From Cellulomonas sp. PhB143 (GTDB lineage: Bacteria > Actinomycetota > Actinomycetes > Actinomycetales > Cellulomonadaceae), in assembly GCF_003752595.1 (NCBI RefSeq), contig NZ_RKIJ01000012.1:124001-188000 (forward strand): 64,000 bases of DNA, written 5' to 3'. The notes under the pieces were generated by a model. The model worked only from the letters and a program-made list of their open reading frames with translations. It searched no databases and was not told where the DNA came from. Made by a program: the position numbers and the translations under genes. Below, in pieces: positions 40,546-49,231 of the stretch (the first letter of the stretch is position 1; each line of letters opens with the position of its first letter).

Positions 40546-41376
40546 TCAGGCCGTCGTCGTCGACGGCTGGGCGAGCGAGGTGGACTGGTGGTAGACGGCG
40601 TGCCACACGCGGTTGCGCAGCTCGCCGAACTCCGGGCTGAGGCGCACGTCCTCGGTCCGGGGATAGGGCAGGTCGACGTCGACGACCTCCTGGATGCGGC
40701 CCGGGCGGGCGGCCATCACGACGACGCGGTTGGCGAGGAACACGGCCTCGTCGACGTCGTGCGTGATGAACACGACCGTGCGCCGGTCCTGGCTCCAGGT
40801 CTCGAGCAGCTGCTCCTGCAGGCGCACCCGGGTCAGCGCGTCGAGCGCGCCGAACGGCTCGTCCATGAGCAGGATCGAGGGGTCGACGGCGTAGGCGCGG
40901 GCGATCGCGCAGCGCTGCTTCATGCCGCCCGAGAGCGTCTTGGGCAGCGCGTCGGCGAACTGCTCGAGCCCGACGAGCCGGATGAAGTGGTCCGCCCGCT
41001 CGGCCCGCTCGCGCGCCGGCACCCCGGCGGTGCGCAGCCCGAACTCGACGTTCTTGCGCACCGTCAGCCACGGGAACAGCGCGTACTGCTGGAAGATCAC
41101 GCCGCGCTCGGGCCCCGGGCCGTCGACCTCGACGCCGTCCACGGTCGCGCGGCCGCCCGAGGGCTCCTCGAGCCCGGCGAGCACGTTCAGCAGCGTGCTC
41201 TTGCCGCAGCCGGAGGGGCCGACGACGGTGACGAACTCGTTCTCCGCGATGTCCAGGGACACGCGGTCGAGGGCGACGAACTCGCCGTCCTTGACGGGGA
41301 ACACCTTGCTCACCGCGTCGACGGAGATCTTCGGCGGGGCGCCCTCCGTGCTCGCGGTCGGCCGGTCCGGGGTCAT
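40546..41376 (-). CDS. ABC transporter ATPase (SsuB/TauB type)
   Basis: The 276-residue protein has all ABC motifs. Walker A is GPSGCGKST, the Q-loop [12 protein letters not shown], the signature LSGGMKQR, Walker [13 protein letters not shown], and the H-loop FITHDVDEA. It belongs to the nitrate/sulfonate/taurine branch, matching the permease and binding protein next to it. ATG 41376 overlaps the permease stop (ATGA). A 16-base gap separates it from the binding-protein gene, the only non-overlapping junction in the operon. Confidence 0.95.
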   Translation of the reverse strand: MTPDRPTASTEGAPPKISVDAVSKVFPVKDGEFVALDRVSLDIAENEFVTVVGPSGCGKSTLLNVLAGLEEPSGGRATVDGVEVDGPGPERGVIFQQYALFPWLTVRKNVEFGLRTAGVPARERAERADHFIRLVGLEQFADALPKTLSGGMKQRCAIARAYAVDPSILLMDEPFGALDALTRVRLQEQLLETWSQDRRTVVFITHDVDEAVFLANRVVVMAARPGRIQEVVDVDLPYPRTEDVRLSPEFGELRNRVWHAVYHQSTSLAQPSTTTA

Positions 41377-42176
41377 CGTCGTTCCTGCCACGAGGTCAGC
41401 TTCCGTTCTGCGAAGAGGAGGATCCGGTCCATCACGAGGCCGAGGATCCCGATGGTGATCAGGCCGACGAAGATCGTCGGGAGGTCGTAGTAGACCTGCG
41501 CGTTCTGCATGCGGAACCCCAGGCCCTGCTGGGCGGCGATCAGCTCGGCGGCGACGAGGGTCGCCCAGGACGAGCCGAGCCCGACCCGCATCCCGACGAG
41601 GATGAAGGGGGTCGAGGCGGGCACGACGACGCGCAGGAAGATGGTCCGGTCCCCCGCGCCGAGCACCCGGGCAGCGTTGATCAGGGTCCTGTCGACGTCG
41701 ACGACGCCCTGGAACGCCGAGATGACGCACACGAGGAACGCGGCGAGCGCGATGACGAAGATCTTCGGCGTCTCGCCGATGCCCATGAGCACGATGGCGA
41801 GCGGGATGATCGCGAGCGGAGGGATCGTGCGGAAGAACTGGATGTACGGCTCCGCGAGCCCGCGCACCGTCGAGTACCAGCCCATGAGGAACCCGACCGG
41901 GATCGCGAGCGCGGTGCCGATCGCGAACCCGGCGATCACGCGGGTGAGGCTCGCGAGGATGTCGCCCTCGAGGGTCCCGTCGGCGAGGAGCTCCCAGCCG
42001 CGCTCGGCGACCGCGGGCGGCGACGGGATGTTCTCGACCGTCGCGGACAGCAGCCACCACACGCCGATGCCGAAGAGCACCGAGACGATGTTCAGGACCA
42101 GCATCCGCCGGCCGCCCCCGGCGCCCTGGCGCCCGGACGCGGCCCGGCGGCGCGGGAGCACCGCGACGCCGGTCAC
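41373..42176 (-). CDS. ABC transporter permease (SsuC/TauC type)
   Basis: A 267-residue permease with about six helices. [38 protein letters not shown] is the family N-terminal block. The cytoplasmic coupling loop [45 protein letters not shown] is the EAA-type motif. [27 protein letters not shown] ends the domain. The start is GTG 42176, overlapping the ROK stop; the ROK gene is thus directly coupled to the transporter it presumably controls. Confidence 0.95.
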   Translation of the reverse strand: MTGVAVLPRRRAASGRQGAGGGRRMLVLNIVSVLFGIGVWWLLSATVENIPSPPAVAERGWELLADGTLEGDILASLTRVIAGFAIGTALAIPVGFLMGWYSTVRGLAEPYIQFFRTIPPLAIIPLAIVLMGIGETPKIFVIALAAFLVCVISAFQGVVDVDRTLINAARVLGAGDRTIFLRVVVPASTPFILVGMRVGLGSSWATLVAAELIAAQQGLGFRMQNAQVYYDLPTIFVGLITIGILGLVMDRILLFAERKLTSWQERR

Positions 42177-43438
42177 GCCCCCACCACCCAGGCCGACGTC
42201 GTCGCTGTCTGTCTCATGTGCAGCTCCTTCGCGTGCTGCCGCCCCGGGCCGGGACCGGCGAGATCGGTGTCGCCCGCGATCAGCGGGCTCTGGTGGTAGA
42301 GCACCTCGAGGGCGCCGAGCGCGCCGTCGTCGTCGTCGAGGACGGCGGCCCGCACGAGCACCGGCCGCCCGCACGAGGGCGCGAGGTCGGCGTCGATCTC
42401 CTCGCGGACGTGGTCGACGAACCGCGGCAGCTCGCGCGCGACCCGCCCGCCCACGACCACCTGGGCGGGGTCGAGGAGCTGGACCGCAGCGAGCAGGGTC
42501 GTGGCGACGTGGCCCGCGGCCGTGCGCACGATGCGCCCCGCCACGGGGTCCCCGGCGTCCGCGGCGCGGCCGAGGGCCGCCAGGTCGTCGACGACGAGGC
42601 CCGCGGCGCGCGCGGCGGCGAGGACGGCGGGCGCGGTCGCGACGGTCTCGAGGCACCCGCGGCGCCCGCACCGGCAGACCGCGCCGTCCGGGACGACGGT
42701 GACGTGCCCGAGCTCGCCGGCGGCGCCGCCCGAGCCGGGCACGAGCCTGCCGCCGACGACGACTCCCCCGCCGATGCCCTCGGAGAGCCGGACGTAGACG
42801 AGGTCCTTCGCCCTGCCGCGGCCCTCGACGGAGGCCTCGGCCAGCGCCGCGAACCGGGTGTTGTTGCCGACGATCACGGTGACCCCGCCGTACGCCTGCG
42901 AGATCCGGCGGTGCACGTGGCCGCGCACGTCCTGGCGCTCCTGGGCGCCCGGCCAGCGCGCGTTGCCCGGGCCGACGACGCCGACCGCGACGCTCTGCAG
43001 CGCGGCGAACCCCAGCCCCTGGTCCCGGCCGAGCTCGGCGACGAGCGCGACGACCCGGTCGAGCCGCTCGTCCCAGGTGGACGTCTCCGGATAGTCGAGG
43101 CCGGCGTCGCCGATGATCTCGTGCGCCGCGTCGGCGACGACGACGTGCGCCCGGCGGTGGCCGAGGTCGATCCCGACGTACTGGGCCGACCCCGGGTCGA
43201 GCGAGAGGCGCTCGGCGGGCCGCCCGCTCCCCCGGCGCGAGCCCGCGTCGGTCGCGGAGACGATGATCGCGCCCCGGGCGATCAGGTCGCCGACGATCTC
43301 CGAGAGGCTGCTGCGCGAGAGGCGCACGCGCTCGGCGAGCTCCGCCCGCGTGCACGCGCCGTGGGCCCGCAGCACCTTGAGCACGCGCGCCTGGTGCTGC
43401 TGGCGGACGGGCCCGTACACGTCGTCGTGCGGTGTCAT
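42173..43438 (-). CDS. ROK-family transcriptional regulator
   Basis: The 421-residue protein joins an N-terminal winged helix ([39 protein letters not shown], about 19-57) to a ROK sugar-kinase-like domain. [16 protein letters not shown] is the phosphate-1 region. [23 protein letters not shown] and the zinc motif [10 protein letters not shown] follow. The zinc motif and helix-turn-helix mark it as a regulator of the NagC/XylR/Mlc type that senses a sugar. It is the first gene of the operon and so is likely autoregulated. Two candidate operators lie in the 87-base gap upstream. ATG 43438 is preferred over GTG 43444. Confidence 0.93.
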   Translation of the reverse strand: MTPHDDVYGPVRQQHQARVLKVLRAHGACTRAELAERVRLSRSSLSEIVGDLIARGAIIVSATDAGSRRGSGRPAERLSLDPGSAQYVGIDLGHRRAHVVVADAAHEIIGDAGLDYPETSTWDERLDRVVALVAELGRDQGLGFAALQSVAVGVVGPGNARWPGAQERQDVRGHVHRRISQAYGGVTVIVGNNTRFAALAEASVEGRGRAKDLVYVRLSEGIGGGVVVGGRLVPGSGGAAGELGHVTVVPDGAVCRCGRRGCLETVATAPAVLAAARAAGLVVDDLAALGRAADAGDPVAGRIVRTAAGHVATTLLAAVQLLDPAQVVVGGRVARELPRFVDHVREEIDADLAPSCGRPVLVRAAVLDDDDGALGALEVLYHQSPLIAGDTDLAGPGPGRQHAKELHMRQTATTSAWVVGA

Positions 43439-43465
43439 GCGCACGATCCTGGGATGCCCGAATTA

Positions 43466-43487
43466 TTCCGTCAACAACCCGACAGAA
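43466..43487. promoter_or_regulatory. ROK operator candidate TTCCGTCA-N6-CGACAGAA
   Basis: This site, 28 bases before the ROK start codon, is an imperfect version (two mismatches in the right arm) of the perfect dyad TTCCGTCA-N6-TGACGGAA found upstream of the GH43 gene at 47205-47226. The shared left arm and spacing suggest binding by the same regulator. Confidence 0.6.
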
Positions 43488-43489
43488 CT

Positions 43490-43511
43490 ATCTTCCGGAC
43501 GTCCGGAAGAT
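43490..43511. promoter_or_regulatory. 22-bp perfect palindrome upstream of the ROK operon
   Basis: The core TCTTCCGGAC-GTCCGGAAGA (43491-43510) is flanked by a matching A/T pair, making 22 bases of perfect palindrome centred at 43500/43501. It lies 52 bases before the ROK start and 15 bases after the stop of the next gene. It may be a second operator or a rho-independent terminator without a loop. Confidence 0.6.
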
Positions 43512-43525
43512 TTCCTCCGGCGGCG

Positions 43526-43978
43526 CTACCGGCTGAGCCGTCCGAGGGACGCGCCGTAGACGAGGTGGGCGGTGAGCATCGTGGCGGCCCGGCGGCGGTC
43601 GTCCCGGTGCGCGGGCGGCAGGATGCCCAGCGCCGGGACCCACCCCTCGTAGCCGGCGGCCCAGAGGGCGATCCCGTACCCGGCACCGGTCAGGGCGTCG
43701 CGGCGGGACCGCGGCACGAGGGCCTGGTAGGCGAGGCCCGCGCCGACGCCGTACGCGACGTGGGAGAGCATCGTCGCCGCGTGCCCCGGGGTGCGGTCCC
43801 CGTGCGGGAGCAGATGGTCGGTGATCAGGCGCGGGGGCTGGCGCTCGAGCAGCCCGGCGGCCTGCGCCGCGAGCAGCCACGCGGTCATCGCGCCGGTCGC
43901 GGCGGCGCCGGCCGCGACCCGCTGCAGCTGCCGCTGAGCCGTCCGTCGTGCCGCCGCGCGTGCTCCGTGTCGTCGCAT
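43526..43978 (-). CDS. hypothetical membrane protein
   Basis: A 150-residue protein with an Arg-rich N-terminus and about three or four hydrophobic segments (VAAGAAATGAMTAWLLAAQAAGL, HAATMLSHVAYGVGAGLAYQAL, DALTGAGYGIALWAAGYEGW, AATMLTAHLVYGASLG). Repeated Ala-Thr-Met-Leu-x-His/Ala-His motifs suggest internal duplication. It resembles small actinobacterial membrane proteins of unknown function of the DUF1440/YagU kind. It lies between the glyoxalase gene and the ROK operator region. Nothing more can be said. Confidence 0.55.
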   Translation of the reverse strand: MRRHGARAAARRTAQRQLQRVAAGAAATGAMTAWLLAAQAAGLLERQPPRLITDHLLPHGDRTPGHAATMLSHVAYGVGAGLAYQALVPRSRRDALTGAGYGIALWAAGYEGWVPALGILPPAHRDDRRRAATMLTAHLVYGASLGRLSR

Positions 43979-44022
43979 CGGCTCATCGTCCGGCACCCGC
44001 TCGTCACTGGCCCGCCGGGCCG

Positions 44023-44355
44023 TCAGGACCCGGTGAGGACCACGCGGTTGCCGTCGGGGTCGCTGAGCTGCAGGATGCGTGCCCCGCCGCCCGGCTGGGG
44101 ACCGTCGTGCTCGATGCCGGCGTCGGCGGCCCGGGCGGCAGCGGCGTCGAGGTCGGTCTCGTCGAGCACCACCGTCGACCGCCCGGCGCGGTCGGGCTCG
44201 GACCACACCTGCAGGCCGAAGCTGTCGCCGAGGTGCCACTCGACCAGGCCGGGCATGGGGCGGGCGTCGGGGCCGCGCTCGAACAGCGCCGTGTACCAGC
44301 GCTCGGCACGGTCGAGATCGGTGACGGTGCAGTGGGCGAGCATGCGGTGGATCAT
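44023..44355 (-). CDS. VOC/glyoxalase family protein
   Basis: A single 110-residue vicinal-oxygen-chelate domain. HRMLAHCTVTDLDRAERWYTALFERGPD is the first beta-alpha-beta unit and GGGARILQLSDPDGNRVVLTG the second. Members include glyoxalase I, fosfomycin-resistance and bleomycin-binding proteins; the pattern here is closest to uncharacterised small VOC proteins. Metal ligands are not obvious beyond His near the N-terminus. It is probably an independent gene between GH43 and the small membrane protein. Confidence 0.85.
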   Translation of the reverse strand: MIHRMLAHCTVTDLDRAERWYTALFERGPDARPMPGLVEWHLGDSFGLQVWSEPDRAGRSTVVLDETDLDAAAARAADAGIEHDGPQPGGGARILQLSDPDGNRVVLTGS

Positions 44356-44446
44356 GGCGGGCTCCTTCGCCGGTGGTGATGTGCCACCACCTCAGCACGC
44401 CCGGGGCCGGGCGGCACGCTCGCCGCCCGGCCCCGGACGCTCACGC

Positions 44447-47065
44447 TCAGGTGCAGCTGACCGCGTCGTACGCCGCGACCACCGGCTGCGGCTCCCCGCC
44501 CTGGCGCGTCACCGTCACCGTGGCCTCGCCCGCCGGCACCGTGCCCTTGCGCACCGCGAACGACTGGTACGCGCTGCGCCCGGGCGCCACCTGCGCGACG
44601 GGCTTGGACCCGAACGGCGTCGCGATCGCGACCCCCGCCGGCGCGTCGCCCGTGTTCAGCGCCCGCACCGCGAGCACCGCGCTCGACCCCACGCACCGCG
44701 CCTGGGCGGTCACCTCCACCTGCGGGTCCGGCACCGGGTCGGCGACCGCGTAGGTGTGCACGTAGTCGAACCTCGCGGTCGCGCCCGCCGTGTTCATCGA
44801 GACCAGGCCGATCTGCACGGGCTGGCCGTCGGGCCACGTCCAGGTGCCGCCCCACGTCCACGTCGACCCGTCCGTGCTCGTGGCCATGCGGGCCTCGTGC
44901 TCCCCGTTCTCGACGTCGTGGTGGTACTTCAGGCGCATCCACATCGTGTCCGCCGGGGCCGGGCCGAACATCGGCCCGGAGAAGACGGCCGTCGCGGGGA
45001 CCGTCGTCGGGCGGGGTGCCTCCTTGGTGAACTCCGTGACCTGCGCGGACCTGTTGATCCGGCTCAGCGGGAGCACGGAGTGCACCAGCTTCACGAAGCT
45101 GTCGTCGTTCGCGTACAGCAGCAGGCCCGCCTGACGGTTGGCGCTCTGCGCGGGCAGGTCGAGCTTCGTCTCGACGACGAAGTCGCCCTCCGGCGCGTCG
45201 CGCAGCAGCACCGAGGCGCTGTTGTCGGTGCGGTAGAGCTCGGCCCCCTGCGTCGGCCACGACAGCCGCCCGCCCGTGAGGGTCGCCTGGGACGCACCGC
45301 CGCGCACCCAGCGCCACGCGGGGTCACCCGTCTCGGGACGGCCCGAGCCGTCGAAGTCGTCCGAGTATGCGGGCAGCAGCTCACCCACCCGGGGGTCCGG
45401 GACGCGCTCGGTCACCGGCGTGGACAGCGCGGCCGCGCCGAGGTTGTCCACGTCCGCCGCGCCCGTCGACGACGCGACGACGGCCGCGCCGTCGACCGCC
45501 CCGGCGGACGACGTCGTCACGGTCGCCAGCGGCTCCCCCGCCGCGTCCTCGGCGAGCGAGGCCGTGACCTCGCCGCCGCGGACCTCGACGCTCAGCGTCG
45601 CCCACGTCGCCGAGAAGCCCGCGGGCAGCGGCGCCCTGGCGGCACCGCCGGAGCCCTGTACGACGAGCTCGCCGGTGGCGGCGTCGAGAGACGCGGTGAC
45701 GTCGGCGCCCGTGCCGGAGCCGTCGAGCCCGATGCTCACGCTGCCGGCGTCGGCCAGCCGAACGTCGCCCTGCACCCGCACGTCGCCGTCCACGGTGGCC
45801 CGGCTGCGCACGGTGCCGCCGTCGAGCGCGACGTACCCGCCGGCGTCGGCCTCCGTGGCGGGCGAGGCGTCCGTGGCGTCCCAGCCGGTGAGGTCGTCGA
45901 AGGTCGAGCCCACGTCCCAGGTCGTGACCGGGGCCTGCTGCGGCCCGGCGGACGCCCCGGCGCCCGCGTTCACCACGGGCCAGCCGTCGATCCAGTCGAG
46001 CCGGTCGATCATCAGCGGCCGCTTCGAGAGGTTGCCGGGCGCGCCGGGGACGAGGCCGAAGTTCGGGTCCTTCTCGTCGATGGCGTGGTAGACCATCCAG
46101 TCCTGGCCGGCGAGGTCCGTCTGGACGGCGTTGTGGCCGGGCCCGACGAAGCCGTTGCCGTTCCCCGCGAGCACGATCCCGCCCTTGCTGGAGGAGGCCA
46201 TGAGGTCGACCCCGTCCGGGTCGACGAACGGGCCGAGCGGGCTGGTGGAGCGGCCCGCCTTGACGGTGTAGCCGCTGAACTCGCCGTCGCAGCAGCCCGC
46301 GTCGGAGTACAGCAGGTAGTAGTGGTCGCCGTGGCGGACGACGAACGAGCCCTCCGCGCGGCGGCCCGCCGCGATCTGGGTCACGGGGCCGGTGAGCGCC
46401 GTCGCGTCCGCGGTCATCGCGGAGACGCACAGCACGTCGTAGCTGCCCCAGTACAGGTAGCGCGTGCCGTCGTCGTCGGTGAACATCGCCTGGTCGATGG
46501 TCCCGGACGGACAGCCGCCGTCGGAGCCGTGCGCGACCACCGCGCCCCGGTCCGTCCACGGGCCTGTCGGCGTCGGCGCCGTCGACAGCCCGATCCCGCC
46601 GTTCGAGAGCCCGTACGTCAGGTGGTAGCTGCCGTCCACGTAACGGATGTCCGGCGCCCAGATCCGCGAGTCGCCGGGCCACCACCCGGGCCGGGCGCCC
46701 TGCGGGAACACGTCGCCGGCGTACTGCCAGTGCGCCATGTCGTCCGAGACGAGGACGGGCACGATGCGCTCGCCGGCCTCGCCCGCGCTGTCGAAGACGG
46801 GGTTCTGGGTGCCGTAGGCGTAGTAGCGCCCGTCCTTGCCGCGGATCATCGACGGGTCCGGGAAGGTGTCGACGACGCCCGCGCTCACCGGGTTCTCGTA
46901 CGTCCCGGCCGGCGCGTCGGCAGCAGCGACGGCCGCGGTGACGGCCGGCGTGACTGCCGGCGCTGACGGGAGCGGAGCCCCCTCGGCGATCCCGACGGCC
47001 GGGACGGCGAGCGCCCCCGCCGCGAGCACGGCCGCGGCCGCCTGAACCACTCGTCTTCTTCGCAT
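44447..47065 (-). CDS. secreted glycoside hydrolase family 43 protein
   Basis: The 872-residue protein starts with a signal peptide ending near residue 30 and a GH43 five-bladed propeller (about 54-390). Asp70 in DTFPDPSMIR is the likely base, Asp191 in TIDQAMFTDDDG the pKa modulator and Glu238 in AEGSFVV the acid. GH43 enzymes cleave arabinose, xylose or galactose linkages. Beta-sandwich regions follow (about 400-840), with a concanavalin-like or CBM66-type domain WRWVRGGASQATLTGGRLSWPT and a DUF1349-like end. A final segment with VRALNTGDAPAGVAIATPFG resembles an Ig-like domain. ATG 47065 follows GAAGGAGAAG. Confidence 0.88.
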   Translation of the reverse strand: MRRRRVVQAAAAVLAAGALAVPAVGIAEGAPLPSAPAVTPAVTAAVAAADAPAGTYENPVSAGVVDTFPDPSMIRGKDGRYYAYGTQNPVFDSAGEAGERIVPVLVSDDMAHWQYAGDVFPQGARPGWWPGDSRIWAPDIRYVDGSYHLTYGLSNGGIGLSTAPTPTGPWTDRGAVVAHGSDGGCPSGTIDQAMFTDDDGTRYLYWGSYDVLCVSAMTADATALTGPVTQIAAGRRAEGSFVVRHGDHYYLLYSDAGCCDGEFSGYTVKAGRSTSPLGPFVDPDGVDLMASSSKGGIVLAGNGNGFVGPGHNAVQTDLAGQDWMVYHAIDEKDPNFGLVPGAPGNLSKRPLMIDRLDWIDGWPVVNAGAGASAGPQQAPVTTWDVGSTFDDLTGWDATDASPATEADAGGYVALDGGTVRSRATVDGDVRVQGDVRLADAGSVSIGLDGSGTGADVTASLDAATGELVVQGSGGAARAPLPAGFSATWATLSVEVRGGEVTASLAEDAAGEPLATVTTSSAGAVDGAAVVASSTGAADVDNLGAAALSTPVTERVPDPRVGELLPAYSDDFDGSGRPETGDPAWRWVRGGASQATLTGGRLSWPTQGAELYRTDNSASVLLRDAPEGDFVVETKLDLPAQSANRQAGLLLYANDDSFVKLVHSVLPLSRINRSAQVTEFTKEAPRPTTVPATAVFSGPMFGPAPADTMWMRLKYHHDVENGEHEARMATSTDGSTWTWGGTWTWPDGQPVQIGLVSMNTAGATARFDYVHTYAVADPVPDPQVEVTAQARCVGSSAVLAVRALNTGDAPAGVAIATPFGSKPVAQVAPGRSAYQSFAVRKGTVPAGEATVTVTRQGGEPQPVVAAYDAVSCT

Positions 47066-47204
47066 CGGTGCTTCTCCTTCGAAGCGTGCCCTGCCGGGGC
47101 CGTCGGTGGCCGTCGGCAGGAAGCGGTGCCTGGTCGTGCGCAGCATGTCGGCCTGACAGCGCTGTCCAGGGCCTGGTGATCCTGACCGTAGGGGAGGCCG
47201 ATTT

Positions 47205-47226
47205 TTCCGTCAATGATCTGACGGAA
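47205..47226. promoter_or_regulatory. ROK operator candidate TTCCGTCA-N6-TGACGGAA
   Basis: A perfect 8+8 inverted repeat lies in the 390-base gap between the GH43 gene and the aldo/keto reductase gene, 140 bases upstream of the GH43 start. It is the best copy of the motif also seen before the ROK gene, so the ROK protein probably controls GH43 too. Confidence 0.65.
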
Positions 47227-47297
47227 CACGGCCGACGCTGCTGGAGGCCCTGATCTCCACACCGCAGACCTCGCTCGAGCGCCCTCTCGCACCGCTC

Positions 47298-47355
47298 TGA
47301 TGCATGTCTGTCTTGCCGAGCCCCTGATGCATGTCCTGCCGGACGCTTGATGCAC
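47298..47355. repeat. three spaced TGATGCAT/C direct repeats
   Basis: TGATGCATG at 47298-47306 and 47325-47333 and TGATGCAC at 47348-47355 are followed by similar bases (GTCTGTCTTGCCG, TCCTGCCGG, TTTGTGCCGG). They are spaced 27 and 23 bases apart, in the divergent gap upstream of GH43 and the aldo/keto reductase. The remainder of the 390-base gap holds only the ROK operator candidate and an otherwise featureless GC-rich stretch. Confidence 0.5.
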
Positions 47356-47455
47356 TTTGTGCCGGCCCGGGTCCGCGGAGCGCCCCCGCCCGACGCCTCC
47401 CGCGCCGCGGTGGCAGGATCGACGCGGTACGCCGACACCCCGCGAGAGGACCCCC

Positions 47456-48385
47456 GTGAAGACCTTCACCCTGCCCGGAACCGAGATCACCGCCCCGAAC
47501 GTCGTGCTCGGCCTCATGCGCATCGCCGACAAGTCCGACGACGAGGTCCGTGAGCTCGCCCGGACCGCGCGGGACGCGGGGATCGACTTCGTCGACCACG
47601 CGGACATCTACGGCGGCTCGATGCACGCCTGCGAGCGCCGCTGGGCCGAGGCGATGCAGCTGTCCAGCGCCGAGCGCGAGACGTGGACGATCCAGACGAA
47701 GTGCGGGATCGTCCCGCCCGACGGCTTCGACTTCTCCTACGAGCACATCGTCGAGTCCGTCGAGGGCTCGCTCGAGGCGCTGCGCACCGAGTACCTCGAC
47801 CTGCTGCTGCTGCACCGCCCCGACGCGCTCGTCGAGCCCGAGGAGGTCGCCCGCGCGTTCGACGCGCTCGAGGCCTCCGGCAAGGTCCGCTCCTTCGGCG
47901 TCTCGAACCACACCCCCGGCCAGATCGACCTGCTGAAGAAGTTCGTCGAGCAGCCGCTCGTCGCCAACCAGCTGCAGCTGTCGATCACGCACTCGCCGAT
48001 CGTCGCGCAGGGCGTCTCCGCGAACATGCTCGGCGAGGACCAGTCGATCGACCGCGACCGCGGCATCCTCGACTACTGCCGCCTGAACGACATCACCGTC
48101 CAGGCGTGGTCGCCGTTCCAGGCAGGCTTCTTCGACGGCGTGTTCCTCGGGTCCGACAAGCACCCCGAGCTCAACGCCGTGATCGACCGGCTCGCCGCGA
48201 AGTACGACGTCCCCTCGATGGCGATCGCGACCGCGTGGATCACCCGTCACCCGGCGCGGATGCAGGTCGTCCTCGGGACGACGACGCCGGAGCGCGTGAC
48301 GGCCGCCGCGCAGGGCTCCGAGGTCCCCCTGACGCGCGCCGAGTGGTACGAGCTGTTCCGCGCCGGCGGGCACATCGTGCCCTGA
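47456..48385 (+). CDS. aldo/keto reductase (YdhF-like)
   Basis: The 309-residue enzyme carries the complete AKR tetrad. GIDFVDHADIYGG carries Asp and Tyr, TIQTKCGI carries Lys, and YLDLLLLHRPD carries His. VRSFGVSNHTPGQIDLLKKFVEQPLVANQLQLSITH and QVVLGTTTPERV match the YdhF/oxidoreductase subgroup. Note DHADIYGGSMHACERRWAEAM, a YdhF feature. The start chosen is GTG 47456 after GAGAGGAC. It is divergent from the GH43 gene and shares the repeat-containing promoter region, so a role in the same sugar pathway is possible but unproven. Confidence 0.92.
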   Translation: MKTFTLPGTEITAPNVVLGLMRIADKSDDEVRELARTARDAGIDFVDHADIYGGSMHACERRWAEAMQLSSAERETWTIQTKCGIVPPDGFDFSYEHIVESVEGSLEALRTEYLDLLLLHRPDALVEPEEVARAFDALEASGKVRSFGVSNHTPGQIDLLKKFVEQPLVANQLQLSITHSPIVAQGVSANMLGEDQSIDRDRGILDYCRLNDITVQAWSPFQAGFFDGVFLGSDKHPELNAVIDRLAAKYDVPSMAIATAWITRHPARMQVVLGTTTPERVTAAAQGSEVPLTRAEWYELFRAGGHIVP

Positions 48386-48389
48386 CCGG

Positions 48390-49088
48390 TCACCCGCCCA
48401 GGCGCACGAGCGGGCTCTCGTCCAGGTGCGCGAGGAGGTCCGCGACGTCGTCGTACACCGCGACGGCGCCGGCCTCGCGCAGCTCGTCCACCCCGATGCC
48501 GCCGCTGCGCACGGCGACGCACGCCACCCCCGCGCGGCCCGCGGCCTCGACGTCCCACACCGTGTCGCCGACGAGCACCGCGCGCCCGGCCGGGACGTCC
48601 GCGGCCTCGAGGGCGACCTGCACCAGGTCCGGGGCGGGCTTCGCCGCGTCCACGTCGCCCGCCCCGGTCACGGCGTGCAGCTCCTGCTCGACGTCGAGCA
48701 CGTCCCGCAGCCGCTCGAGCTCGTCGGGCGCGGCGGACGTGGCGAGCACGGGCCGGATCCCGCGGGCGGCGAGGGTGCGCACGAGGTCCCGGGCACCGTC
48801 GACCGCCCGCAGCCGGCCCGCGGCGCCCGCGTAGTAGTGCGAGTGCGCGTCCTTGACCTGCTCGGCGACCGCGTCGGCGTCGTCCCCGAGCACGGCCTCG
48901 AGCAGCTCGGAGGAGCCCATGCCGATGGCGCGGTGCACGCGCCACGCGGCGACGTCGCGCCCGACGTCCTGCAGCGCGCGCGTCCACGCCTCCACGTGCA
49001 GGTAGTTGGAGTCGACGAGCGTGCCGTCGACGTCGAGGAGCACGGCGACGGGTGCGTCGGTGCCGGCGTTCTGCGAGTCGGTGTCCAT
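48390..49088 (-). CDS. HAD-IA family hydrolase (phosphoglycolate phosphatase-like)
   Basis: The 232-residue protein has motif I LLDVDGTLVDSNYLHVEAW (nucleophile Asp), motif II VLATSAAPDELERL, Lys in DAAKPAPDLVQVALE (motif III), and motif IV AVLVGDTVWDVEAAGRAGV. An alpha-helical cap lies between motifs I and II. Such enzymes dephosphorylate small phosphate esters; phosphoglycolate or beta-phosphoglucomutase-like specificity is undetermined. It converges with the aldo/keto reductase gene, 4 bases apart. Confidence 0.9.
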   Translation of the reverse strand: MDTDSQNAGTDAPVAVLLDVDGTLVDSNYLHVEAWTRALQDVGRDVAAWRVHRAIGMGSSELLEAVLGDDADAVAEQVKDAHSHYYAGAAGRLRAVDGARDLVRTLAARGIRPVLATSAAPDELERLRDVLDVEQELHAVTGAGDVDAAKPAPDLVQVALEAADVPAGRAVLVGDTVWDVEAAGRAGVACVAVRSGGIGVDELREAGAVAVYDDVADLLAHLDESPLVRLGG

Positions 49089-49188
49089 CCCCCCGTGGTA
49101 CCGGTCCGCGCCGCGACCGGCACGCCGGGACACGCTGCGGGCTAGCCCGCAGCGGCCCGCCGGATCGCCAGATGCAGCGATTTCCAAA

Positions 49189-49217
49189 AGATCCTAAAGT
49201 TGCATAGAGATCCAAAG
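49189..49217 (+). promoter_or_regulatory. AT-rich promoter region with repeated AGATCC-(T)-AAAG
   Basis: AGATCCTAAAG (49189-49199) and AGATCCAAAG (49208-49217) are near-identical direct repeats 19 bases apart in an AT-rich patch just before the AAA+ gene. They could be a regulator's paired sites. Confidence 0.4.
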
Positions 49218-49231
49218 ACCCGGAGGCCACC

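Noticed and set aside
42218-46966. Long plus-strand open frame across the ROK and GH43 region
   Set aside because: It runs opposite to well-supported genes and has only Arg/Ala/Gly-biased composition with no domain. It is a shadow of high GC in the third codon position.
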